From Puniceicoccales bacterium (GTDB lineage: Bacteria; Verrucomicrobiota; Verrucomicrobiia; Opitutales; LL51): a stretch of DNA of 40,881 nt. Below the pieces are notes generated by a model. The model did not search any database. It saw only the letters and a program-made list of their open reading frames with translations, and was not told the DNA's origin. This document shows positions 1 to 6,699 of this stretch, one piece after another. Numbering within the stretch: position 1 is the stretch's first letter; every line of letters starts with the position of its first letter. The stretch spans positions 1 to 40,881 of the forward strand of contig JAIROS010000028.1 of the NCBI GenBank assembly GCA_031257405.1, written 5' to 3'. The position numbers were made by a program, and so were the translations under genes.

Positions 1-69
1 CTCCTCTCCCAAATCAACCAAGCCCTCCATGACGCAAATACTCAAATTACCCGCAATATCAAAGCTTAG
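1..69 (+). CDS. 3' end of an unknown gene (partial)
   Basis: Frame 1 is open from the window edge and stops at a TAG at 67-69, giving a 22-residue tail ending in QITRNIKA. It is polar and helix-prone, and loosely resembles the tail of the convergent 307-aa protein (SSITNNIR). Too little is present to name it, and a 23-codon open frame could be chance. The strong pyrimidine run right after the stop (71-96) fits a gene end. Confidence 0.35.
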   Translation, partial: LLSQINQALHDANTQITRNIKA

Positions 70-70
70 G

Positions 71-224
71 CTTCCTTCTTTTCTTTTTTCTTTCTTGAAA
101 AAATTTTAGCCCTTGTCAAGCGCTTTTTTTGTGCAATGCCCGGATTCTTTTTTCTCTAATTTCTTTTGTAATGTTTTTGTGAAATATTCCTAATATTTTA
201 ACGCAAACGATGTTAATTTTTTGT
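71..224. other. AT-rich convergent spacer with pyrimidine tract
   Basis: This spacer begins with a run of about 25 C/T bases and holds a small inverted repeat (AAATATT/AATATTT around 182-198) just downstream of the minus-strand 307-aa gene. The inverted repeat could help end transcription, but it is AT-only and has no clean T-tail. No gene is seen. Confidence 0.3.
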
Positions 225-1148
225 TTATCTGATATTGTTAGTAATTGAACTCAAACTTTGATGCGCAAGGCTATAGAGTTTTTCCACCAGATTTATCGCA
301 AATTGCATAGCTTGTTCTTGGGAAGTGATGGATGATTGAACGGAGCGGGCAATGGAATCTACGAGTTGACCCAACGCTTCCTGAGTTTTTATTTCGGCAT
401 CAATTTTACTGATCCCTAAATTGCATTCTGCTACCACAATCGCGCCCGCTGATTCAATGACTTTCCCGACTAAGTTTCCTGCTATTTGACCGGCTTCCCG
501 TGCCGCCTTCCTCTCCGCTTCAGTTGGCCCTATTTTAGTAGATTCTAGCGTGCCTTCATCCCCTAAACCGGCTTCATCGTGACTTTTATTTTTGGGAGTT
601 AATGCCTTTTCAACTAATTTTGACGTCACAAGATTACCTATGCAGGAAGCTAATTGCGTAGCGGCCTGCGTAACAGCTGCTTTGAAGGCTAATTCGCCCT
701 TTGCCTTCATTAGGTCAGCAATTTTCATTCCATTTTGGAACTGTACTTGTGCTAATTCCGCCCGCATTTTTCGCTCTATGGTTTTATTTTCCATGGCATT
801 ATTGAGCATTATGATCATCAATTCCGCCGCTAGATCGTTGATCGATAATTGGCCATTGTTACACTGTTCTAGTAAAGCACCCATTTGTTCTTGGTCGAGG
901 CCTTGGCGGATTTGTTCTTCGAGTGGCATTGGTGATGTTTGGCCGGCCATTCTGGTCTCATCCGCCACTCTTTGGTCTTCCGTTGTGTACCTTGGATCTA
1001 CAGTAACTGGTGCTCCGTCGAATTGAGCATCTCCGGAAGTCACTTTTGATTTCGGCCCTGCGGTAGGGTCGACTTTCTCTAACGCATCTTGCCCAAAATT
1101 CACTGGGCCAAAGCCAGAAGTGCTTGGAATTGATGGGGGTGCTATCAT
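225..1148 (-). CDS. Ala/Gln-rich protein, possibly secreted or type III translocator-like
   Basis: This is a 307-residue protein of unknown function. The first 85 residues are Pro/Gly/Thr-rich and look disordered, with no signal peptide. The rest is mostly predicted helix, rich in Ala, Gln, Ile and Leu. Moderately hydrophobic helices lie near residues 140-175 (AAVTQAATQLASCIGNLV) and 225-245 (GKVIESAGAIVVAE), followed by a helical, Ser/Gln-rich tail. A disordered N-terminus, one or two amphipathic hydrophobic helices and a coiled tail recall type III secretion translocators (IpaC/YopD/CopD type). That is only an architectural resemblance: I recognise no signature and no secretion genes lie nearby. 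The ATG at 1148 has an AAAGG almost adjacent to it. The gene points towards the partial gene at the window edge. Confidence 0.6.
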   Translation of the reverse strand: MIAPPSIPSTSGFGPVNFGQDALEKVDPTAGPKSKVTSGDAQFDGAPVTVDPRYTTEDQRVADETRMAGQTSPMPLEEQIRQGLDQEQMGALLEQCNNGQLSINDLAAELMIIMLNNAMENKTIERKMRAELAQVQFQNGMKIADLMKAKGELAFKAAVTQAATQLASCIGNLVTSKLVEKALTPKNKSHDEAGLGDEGTLESTKIGPTEAERKAAREAGQIAGNLVGKVIESAGAIVVAECNLGISKIDAEIKTQEALGQLVDSIARSVQSSITSQEQAMQFAINLVEKLYSLAHQSLSSITNNIR

Positions 1149-1207
1149 ACCTTTATGTTAAAAATATATAAAAATTTTTCAATATATTTTTTACATACAA
1201 TTTTTTT

Positions 1208-1456
1208 CTAAATTTTACTGGATTTCAGCCGTTGCTTTAATTGTAAAATTTTTTCAAGAAAAGTTGATGAAAATAGTAAATAATCCAGGTGTGGACTGCG
1301 TAGGTATCGAAGTAAGTCTTTAAGTAGGTCCTTATATTTAGGGTGTTTTGTTTTTTCTATTGGAGCTGCCGCCGCCGCCGATAAGTGAATAAAAATTAAA
1401 AAAAATATTAAATTTAAAAAGTGATTTACGGCATTTCTTGCTTGAATTTTTCGCAA
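1208..1456 (-). CDS. small exported protein, hypothetical
   Basis: This 82-residue ORF starts at TTG (1456), with no ATG in frame. It begins with basic residues, then a hydrophobic core (FLNLIFFLIFIHLS) and a run AAAAAP that would suit signal peptidase cleavage. The mature part would be about 50 residues, basic and Leu-rich (KYKDLLKDLLRYLRSP). It is divergent from secG, with start codons 31 bp apart, so the two would share a promoter region. The non-ATG start and small size leave real doubt. I do not recognise a family. Confidence 0.4.
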   Translation of the reverse strand: MRKIQARNAVNHFLNLIFFLIFIHLSAAAAAPIEKTKHPKYKDLLKDLLRYLRSPHLDYLLFSSTFLEKILQLKQRLKSSKI

Positions 1457-1487
1457 TCTTATTAATAGTAATCAAGCAAAGAAGAGT

Positions 1488-2096
1488 ATGAGTACATTTT
1501 TTATATTTTTTTTGACCTCAATTTTGCTAGGGATTTGTGCATTTACGGTTCTTTTAATTTTGATGCAGCGGCCCAGTGAAGAATCGGGTATGGGAGCGAC
1601 TTTAGGGGGTGGAGCGGCCACGTCGGTTTTTGGGGGCGAAGCGGTTAATGTTTTGGCGAAAATTACCAAATATTGCACCATTATTTTTTTTATTTTATCG
1701 TTCATCCTATCGCTGTTACACTTAGCCTTGGAGAAGGCGGACCGGCCCAAAAATTTACTTGAGAAGCGAGCTATTGTGGCGGATGAAAGGGGAGCGGCTG
1801 TAGTAACTGCGGCGGTATCTGAAAAGGAAGGTATTGTTGCATCGGAAGAGTTGGCTGCGGTTGCTAAAGCCGATGGGGCCGTAGAAAATCCCCAGGCGCG
1901 GGCGGACGACGGAGTTGCAGGGAGCGCCCAAGCGGAAGTATCTAAAGCCAGTGAAATTACAGAGAAGGTATCTGAAAAGGAAGGTATTGTTGCGTCGGGA
2001 GAATTGGCTACGGTTGCTAAAGCCGATGGAGCCGTAGAAAATTCCAGGCCACGGAAATTTCCCCTCTGGCGTGAGAATAAACTTGACAAATTTTAA
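1488..2096 (+). CDS. secG: SecG, preprotein translocase subunit, with repeat-bearing tail
   Basis: SecG is the small accessory subunit of the SecYEG channel in the inner membrane. Residues 1-80 carry the family pattern: a first membrane helix (FFLTSILLGICAFTVLLILM), the loop with QRPSEE and GMGATLGGGAATSVFG, and a second helix (CTIIFFILSFILSLLHLAL). Family members are usually 70-130 residues; this one has 202. The extra 120 residues are a soluble, Ala/Glu-rich tail with two near-identical 25-residue repeats (SEKEGIVAS...AKADGAVEN), encoded by a 75-bp direct repeat. The ATG at 1488 is preceded by AAGAAGAG. The LolA-like export gene follows 24 bp downstream, probably in one transcript. Confidence 0.93.
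   Translation: MSTFFIFFLTSILLGICAFTVLLILMQRPSEESGMGATLGGGAATSVFGGEAVNVLAKITKYCTIIFFILSFILSLLHLALEKADRPKNLLEKRAIVADERGAAVVTAAVSEKEGIVASEELAAVAKADGAVENPQARADDGVAGSAQAEVSKASEITEKVSEKEGIVASGELATVAKADGAVENSRPRKFPLWRENKLDKF
1815..2042 (+). repeat. 75-bp direct repeat inside secG
   Basis: Copies at 1815-1889 and 1968-2042 are offset by 153 bp and differ at only a few positions. The offset is a multiple of three, so the reading frame is kept and the SecG tail contains two copies of the same 25-residue unit. Confidence 0.9.
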
Positions 2097-2120
2097 AAAA
2101 AATTTTCGAAATAAAGCCGA

Positions 2121-3104
2121 ATGCGAAAAAAAGAGATTTTGGCTTTAGCATTGATGGGTTTCGGGGGGATTTTCTGCGGTGTAGTTCGGGCCGCGCGGCA
2201 TAAAAAATTACCGCCCCTAACCCCTACCCAAATGGCCGAAGTCATTCAAAAACTCAAAACTGGCTGTTTAAACTGGGCTATAATTTTTGATTTAAAGACG
2301 ACCGGTTATAAACAATCGGTAATAGATGAGGGAAAAATTTTCATCTGTAAAAATGGCACCGAGATGAGTCTTCGCATTGAATTTGGCACGCAATCTTTTC
2401 TGGCACTGAGGAAGCCCAACGACAAAATTTTTTGCTCCCGAAATTCGCCCGCAATAGGCCCCAATGATCCGATCCTGGCGGGACATCCCTTGAGATTTGG
2501 CAATAACAAACGATCTTTTCTGGCACTGAGAAAACCCGGCAATGATCCGATCCTGGCGGGACGGCCTTTAAAATTTGGCTGTAATAAACAATCTTTTCTG
2601 GCTCTGAGAAAGCCCAACGACAAAATTTTTTGCTCCCAAAATTCGCCCGCAATAGGCCCCAATGACCCGATCCTGGCGGGACATCCCTTAAAATTTAACG
2701 ATATTTTGATATTTTTTTTAGAGGATAGCATTTTAAATGGCAGCGCCGCCGAGTACCGCGGTGAGCGTCGCGTCAGTGGGAGAAATGTGCACATTATCCG
2801 CTTCAAAAAAACGAATGGCCAGGCCATTGACATCGCCTATGATCCGAAATTTGAAGTTATTTTACAAGTTGAGTACTTCGATGGCCAGGGAATTTTGACG
2901 CGCACCTTCAAATTGCTCAATTTTAAAAAAGCTCAAAACGAATGGTTCATGAAAAGTATCGAAATCAAGGACGTAACAAATGCTATCACTTCGCAATTGA
3001 CAGTTAAAAAAGTAGCCGCCGGACAAACAATCCCCCCAAATATTTTCGACGTAAAAAACCTGGAAAAACCAGCAGAAGACCCCTTAATTTACATCAATTT
3101 TTAA
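2121..3104 (+). CDS. LolA-like outer-membrane lipoprotein-sorting family protein, with internal repeats
   Basis: This is a 327-residue exported protein. Residues 1-25 form a signal peptide (KKEILALALMGFGGIFCG, then a cleavage site near VVRAA). The N-terminal part (PTQMAEVIQKLKTGCLNW) and the C-terminal half (DPKFEVILQVEYFDGQG, FKLLNFKKAQNEWFMKSIEI, TIPPNIFDVKNLEKP) resemble the LolA/outer-membrane lipoprotein-sorting fold, which binds lipid or lipoprotein acyl chains in the periplasm. Between them, residues 91-192 are three tandem copies of a unit beginning SFLALRKP and ending DPILAGHPLKF; the middle copy is 14 residues shorter. If the repeats are removed the length suits the family. It lies directly downstream of secG, which fits an envelope-export role. 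The family call is by fold pattern, not a signature. Confidence 0.7.
   Translation: MRKKEILALALMGFGGIFCGVVRAARHKKLPPLTPTQMAEVIQKLKTGCLNWAIIFDLKTTGYKQSVIDEGKIFICKNGTEMSLRIEFGTQSFLALRKPNDKIFCSRNSPAIGPNDPILAGHPLRFGNNKRSFLALRKPGNDPILAGRPLKFGCNKQSFLALRKPNDKIFCSQNSPAIGPNDPILAGHPLKFNDILIFFLEDSILNGSAAEYRGERRVSGRNVHIIRFKKTNGQAIDIAYDPKFEVILQVEYFDGQGILTRTFKLLNFKKAQNEWFMKSIEIKDVTNAITSQLTVKKVAAGQTIPPNIFDVKNLEKPAEDPLIYINF
2391..2697 (+). repeat. triplicated in-frame coding repeat in the LolA-like gene
   Basis: Three head-to-tail copies: 2391-2510 (120 bp), 2511-2588 (78 bp, internally deleted by 42 bp) and 2589-2697. All starts are in frame. Copies 1 and 3 are almost identical over about 108 bp. Each encodes a unit beginning SFLALRKP and ending DPILAG.PL.F. 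Confidence 0.92.
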
Positions 3105-3728
3105 TAAAACTTTACAAATAGGGCAGCTATCAGCCGAGTGATTCCTCGCGGGACAATATTCGCGGCCAAATTTGATCATCCGAATGTGTAAATCGCGCCA
3201 TTCTGCGGCCGGAAAAATAGTTTTCAAATTTTTTTCCACAATGGATACATTTTGCGAATCCGCCAGTCGCCAGCGGTTAGCGAGGCGCCGGATGTGGGTA
3301 TCGACGGGAAATGCGTAGCCGTTGAAACATTGCGAAATCATGACACTAGCCGTTTTATGGCCGACGCCCGGTAAATTTTCCAGTTCCCCGGAAGTCGAAG
3401 GCACAATCCCGCCGTAGCGCTCGCTGATCACCCGCGCACACCCCTGGATAAATCGCGCCTTACTGTGGGATAATCCGCAGGAATGAATCATTTTTTCGAT
3501 GGTTTCGGGGGCCAGTCGTGCCATCGCCGCGGCATCCGGTGCGAGGGAAAATAATGGCGGCGTCACTTTGTTAACGCGCTCGTCGGTGCACTGGGCCGAT
3601 AAAATGACCGCGACCAGTAGCGAAAATGGCGACGTATATTGTAAAGGAATCGTCACATTCGGATAAATATCAGCCAATGTTTTGGAAATAAATTGGGCAC
3701 GACGCTCGATATTCCCGCTATTTTCCAC
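3084..3728 (-). CDS. nth: endonuclease III (DNA glycosylase/AP lyase)
   Basis: Nth removes oxidised pyrimidines and cuts at the abasic site in base excision repair. The 214 residues include the helix-hairpin-helix LPGVGHKTASV with the catalytic lysine, and the catalytic aspartate in PVDTHIRRLANRW. The N-terminal SAQCTDERVN is also typical. The iron-sulfur region is unusual: EYCPARNHSADSCPIC gives C-x9-C-x2-C, and the usual fourth cysteine is missing from the tail KVLLKIDVN, so the 4Fe-4S cluster may be absent or altered. Its start follows the rluD stop by 6 bp (one operon). Its 3' end overlaps the convergent LolA-like gene by 21 bp. Confidence 0.95.
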   Translation of the reverse strand: MENSGNIERRAQFISKTLADIYPNVTIPLQYTSPFSLLVAVILSAQCTDERVNKVTPPLFSLAPDAAAMARLAPETIEKMIHSCGLSHSKARFIQGCARVISERYGGIVPSTSGELENLPGVGHKTASVMISQCFNGYAFPVDTHIRRLANRWRLADSQNVSIVEKNLKTIFPAAEWRDLHIRMIKFGREYCPARNHSADSCPICKVLLKIDVN

Positions 3729-3734
3729 GGTAAT

Positions 3735-4637
3735 TTACGATTTATGGGAGCGCAAATTTTCCAGAATATCGGCGAAGTCTTGGGGAATAGGCGCCGAGAA
3801 ATGTAATTTTTCACTCGTTCGGGGGTGGAGGAAGGCGATGGATACGGCATGGAGCATGGTGCGTGGAGCGACTTTGCTGGCTTCGGGAGATTTTCCGTAG
3901 GTGGCGTCGCCGATAATGGGATGGCCGATGTAACTCATGTGGACGCGGATTTGGTGGGTTCTCCCGGTGTAAATTTTGACATTTAACCAGCTAAAATTTT
4001 GGAAGCGCTCCTGGACGATCCAGGTCGTTTTAGCGGACTTCCCACTGGGACAGGCGATCATTTTTGCTTTATCGGTGTTTTGGCGGGCGATGGGGATTTC
4101 GATTTTCCCCGTATTGAGGGGCGGATTCCCGTGGACGATGCAGGTGTATTGTTTTTGGATGCAGTGGTTTGCGAAATCGGTTCTCAGGTGCCGGGAAGCG
4201 CGTTCGGATTTGGCGAGGATCATGACGCCGGTCGTATCCTTATCGAGGCGGTGGACAATGCCGGAGCGCTCAATTTTCTCAAGTTGTTTACAATACTCGT
4301 CCGCGTATTCCACGAGCGTCTTCTCCCGAACCCCAGGCGCCGGATGAACCGTGATCCCCGCCGGTTTGTTAATAACCATAATATCGTCGTCTTCAAAAAT
4401 TACATTTAGGGTAAAAATTTTTTTGGTGATATTTTTTTTAGGGCGCTCGACGGGTTCGAAGGTGATGACGTCGCCGCTGGAAACTTTATTATGGAGGTGG
4501 ATAGGTTTGCCGTTACATTCGAAGGGGAATGACTCGTAAGCGTATCGGATATGGGCGCGCGGAAGTTGTAATAATTGTGCTAAAATTTTATCGCAACGCT
4601 CGGTTACAATTCCTTCGGGCAGGGTAATGGTGGCCAT
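3735..4637 (-). CDS. rluD: 23S rRNA pseudouridine synthase, RluD type
   Basis: RluD-type enzymes convert uridines of 23S rRNA to pseudouridine during large-subunit assembly. The first 75 residues form an S4-like RNA-binding domain (EGIVTERCDKILAQLLQLPRAHI-type pattern). The catalytic domain follows with INKPAGITVHPAPG, the catalytic aspartate in HRLDKDTTGVMILAK, and the family motif GRTHQIRVHM. Length (about 300 aa) matches RluA/RluD family enzymes. I prefer the ATG at 4637 (MATITLPEG) over the in-frame TTG at 4649. It is divergent from pssA with about 38 bp between starts and is followed closely by nth. Confidence 0.94.
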   Translation of the reverse strand: MATITLPEGIVTERCDKILAQLLQLPRAHIRYAYESFPFECNGKPIHLHNKVSSGDVITFEPVERPKKNITKKIFTLNVIFEDDDIMVINKPAGITVHPAPGVREKTLVEYADEYCKQLEKIERSGIVHRLDKDTTGVMILAKSERASRHLRTDFANHCIQKQYTCIVHGNPPLNTGKIEIPIARQNTDKAKMIACPSGKSAKTTWIVQERFQNFSWLNVKIYTGRTHQIRVHMSYIGHPIIGDATYGKSPEASKVAPRTMLHAVSIAFLHPRTSEKLHFSAPIPQDFADILENLRSHKS

Positions 4638-4675
4638 AGGATTTAACAATTTAGGGGTATTTTTAAAAGCGCAAT

Positions 4676-5566
4676 ATGAAAAGCTTGCACTCGACGCGGA
4701 CTTCCTATGATGCCCTAAACATGTCGTTTATGAAAAAGTATTCCAACGTAGCCGATGCGAGTCGGATTTATTTGTTGCCCAATCTCTTTACGGCGACCAA
4801 TTTATTTTGCGGATTTTTAGCCATCATTCGTTGTATTCAGGCGCGTTATTCGGTGGAGGATACGGTATTGATTCACCGCTATTATCAGCAGGCGGTATGG
4901 TTAATTTTTTTAGCGGGGTTATCGGACATGTTAGATGGGCGGATGGCGCGGCTAAAGAAGAAGGAGTCGCTTTTTGGTTTGGAATTTGACTCCATTTGCG
5001 ACATGGTATCATTTGGGGCAGCGCCGGCGTTGATGGTATTTTTACTCGTTTTATCGCCGACGGGTGAATTTTCTTTTTTCCGGCAAGTGGGCTGGCTTTT
5101 TGCGTTTATCTACTTACTTTGTGCCGCGGTACGCCTTGCGCGTTTCAATGTCATTACGAGTCCGCTTTTACCAAAGGATGATCCGCATCCCGACCATGAT
5201 TTTTTAGGGTTACCGGTGCCGGCAGCGGCTGGGGTAGTCGCTTCATTCGTACTCATTGTCAACAGTTACGATTTGAATACATTTGCGATTTTTTTACCGC
5301 CGATGATGCTTTTCGTTGCCTATTTAATGGTGAGTAACATTCGTTTTCCGAGTTTCAAGAAAGTTGACTGGAATACGCGGACGCGTCTGAGTTCATTTGT
5401 GATTATTATAGGGGTATTGGCGGCGATTAGTTGGTTTCACGAATTTTCCTGTGCGGTTGTATTTTTGAGTTATGTGACTTACGGGGTTATGCGGCACTAT
5501 CGCCGGCGGAAATGTTTTTATTCCGGTGGGCAAAATGGCGGGCATGGCATGCGCTATGATGACTAA
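4676..5566 (+). CDS. pssA: CDP-diacylglycerol--serine O-phosphatidyltransferase
   Basis: PssA makes phosphatidylserine from CDP-diacylglycerol and serine in the inner membrane, the first step towards phosphatidylethanolamine. The CDP-alcohol phosphatidyltransferase motif D-G-x2-A-R-x8-G-x3-D-x3-D is intact (DGRMAR...GLEFDSICD, around residues 86-108). Several membrane helices follow. The region YLLPNLFTATNLFCGFLAI is characteristic of the PssA subfamily. The real start may be an internal ATG at 4721 or 4730, because the first 18 residues are not typical. Its stop is embedded in the first copy of the duplicated leader that precedes the VC0807-family gene. Confidence 0.94.
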   Translation: MKSLHSTRTSYDALNMSFMKKYSNVADASRIYLLPNLFTATNLFCGFLAIIRCIQARYSVEDTVLIHRYYQQAVWLIFLAGLSDMLDGRMARLKKKESLFGLEFDSICDMVSFGAAPALMVFLLVLSPTGEFSFFRQVGWLFAFIYLLCAAVRLARFNVITSPLLPKDDPHPDHDFLGLPVPAAAGVVASFVLIVNSYDLNTFAIFLPPMMLFVAYLMVSNIRFPSFKKVDWNTRTRLSSFVIIIGVLAAISWFHEFSCAVVFLSYVTYGVMRHYRRRKCFYSGGQNGGHGMRYDD

Positions 5567-5583
5567 TGGAGGGGGATAAAAAA

Positions 5584-5718
5584 ATGGAGACCGGTGGCGT
5601 GACTGTAAAGCAAAAGAAGCGGGAAAATCCGTTTTTAAGTTTAGGATTTAATATTATTTTACCGTCCATTATTATGGATATTATGGATATATTAGGCGCG
5701 ACTAATGGAGGAGGATAA
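5584..5718 (+). CDS. 44-aa leader ORF, truncated copy of the next gene's start
   Basis: The ATG at 5584 sits 7 bp after GGAGGGGGA and opens a 44-codon frame ending at TAA 5716-5718, three bases before the next gene's ATG. Its first 31 residues nearly repeat the start of the next protein (VKQKKRENPFLSLGFNIILP), and then it diverges to DIMDILGATNGGG. It carries one hydrophobic stretch. It may be translated and coupled to the downstream gene, or may be only a duplication stub. The good ribosome binding site makes translation plausible. Confidence 0.55.
   Translation: METGGVTVKQKKRENPFLSLGFNIILPSIIMDIMDILGATNGGG
5707..5715 (+). promoter_or_regulatory. strong ribosome binding site of the VC0807-family gene
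   Basis: GGAGGAGGA lies 6 bp before the ATG at 5722. It sets that start and also encodes the last Gly codons of the leader ORF, so the two reading frames are tightly packed. Confidence 0.75.
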
Positions 5719-5721
5719 AAA

Positions 5722-6459
5722 ATGGGGACCGGCGGCGTGATTGTAAAGCAAAAGAAGCGGGAGAATCCGTTTTTGAGTTTAGGATTTAATATTATTTTAC
5801 CGTCCATTATCATGGCAAAAGCGGATGATTGGTTTGGGGCTAGTCCGACCGTAGCGCTTTTGATTGCTTTGGCATTTCCCTTAGGGTATGGGGTAATGGA
5901 TTTTATAAAGGCGAGGAGGTGCAACGTATTTTCGGTTATTGGTTTTGCGAGTGTTTTACTGACCGGCGTCATCGGTTTACTGCAGCTCCCCAAGGAATAC
6001 ATTGCCATTAAGGAGGCGTTAATGCCCAGTCTCATTGGTTTAGCGGTATTTATTTCGGCTTTTACGCGTTATCCTTTGATCAAGGCGCTTTTATTCAACG
6101 AGGCGATTATGAATATAGATCTTATTAACGAGCATTTATGTGGGGAGAGGGATCGGATTGCGTTTCGGAAGTTACTATCAGCCAGCACGGTAAAATTTTC
6201 CTTATCATTTTTACTGAGTGCGGTATTGAATTACATATTGGCGTGTTATTTTATTCACAGTGATACGGGGACTGTGGAATTCAACAAGGAATTGGCGCGG
6301 ATGACTTTTTGGAGTTATCCGGTAATTGTTTTACCGTGTACAGTTATTTTGATGGTAACGTTTATGGGATTGATCAAGCGTTTAGAATGTTTAACGGGTT
6401 TAAGTTGGGAGCGGATGCTTGTTGGGGCGGAGGTTGAGGAGAAAGAGAAAAATATTTAA
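5722..6459 (+). CDS. VC0807-family integral membrane protein
   Basis: This 245-residue protein matches the uncharacterised VC0807 family as I recall it: NPFLSLGFNIILPSIIM near the start, then LALAFPLGYGVMDFIKARRCNVFSVIGFASVLLTGVIGL-type sequence (residues 54-95) and a conserved KEALMPSLIGLAVFIS. About six hydrophobic segments predict an inner-membrane protein distantly like the septation-associated YciB/IspZ group. The biochemical role is unknown. It follows pssA in the same orientation with the duplicated leader between them. It ends in a charged tail (EVEEKEKNI). Confidence 0.8.
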   Translation: MGTGGVIVKQKKRENPFLSLGFNIILPSIIMAKADDWFGASPTVALLIALAFPLGYGVMDFIKARRCNVFSVIGFASVLLTGVIGLLQLPKEYIAIKEALMPSLIGLAVFISAFTRYPLIKALLFNEAIMNIDLINEHLCGERDRIAFRKLLSASTVKFSLSFLLSAVLNYILACYFIHSDTGTVEFNKELARMTFWSYPVIVLPCTVILMVTFMGLIKRLECLTGLSWERMLVGAEVEEKEKNI

Positions 6460-6497
6460 AATTCGTGCTAATAATTAGCAAATAATTTAAAATTAAT

Positions 6498-6657
6498 CGG
6501 GAACATAATCAATCGCTCTTGGGTGTGCCGGTGGATTATTCTAGAATTTGCGCTATAAAAGTTGAAAATAAATAAGAAAAATATTCCTAAAAACTAATCA
6601 AATTACAATAATTTAACGAAATTTTAAAAGATGCGTCGGGAACATAATCAATCGCTC
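6498..6657 (+). repeat. 21-bp direct repeat upstream of nuoG-like gene
   Basis: CGGGAACATAATCAATCGCTC occurs at 6498-6518 and 6637-6657, offset 139 bp. Flanking bases on both sides remain weakly alike (for example TAGAATTTGCGC and TAGGATTTGTGCC), so this seems the best-kept core of an older, longer duplication. No gene lies between 6460 and 6699 in my reading. Confidence 0.8.
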
Positions 6658-6699
6658 CTTGACGGTAAAGTAAATTGCTTTAGGATTTGTGCCGTGGGT

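Larger units (their letters stand above)
5562..5815 (+). repeat. tandem duplication of the VC0807-family gene's 5' end
   Basis: Copies at 5562-5677 and 5701-5815 are offset by 138-139 bp. Each holds ACTAATGGAG, a strong ribosome binding site, an ATG and the first 30 or so codons. Copy 1 also overlaps the pssA stop codon. After the shared CCGTCCATTAT the copies diverge, and copy 1 reads into ATGGATATT/ATGGATATA. Confidence 0.92.

Noticed and set aside
1472-2089. Minus-strand 205-codon frame opposite secG
   Set aside because: Repeats such as FSTAPSALATAANSSDATIPSFSD are simply the antisense of the secG tail repeat, and secG is clearly coding.
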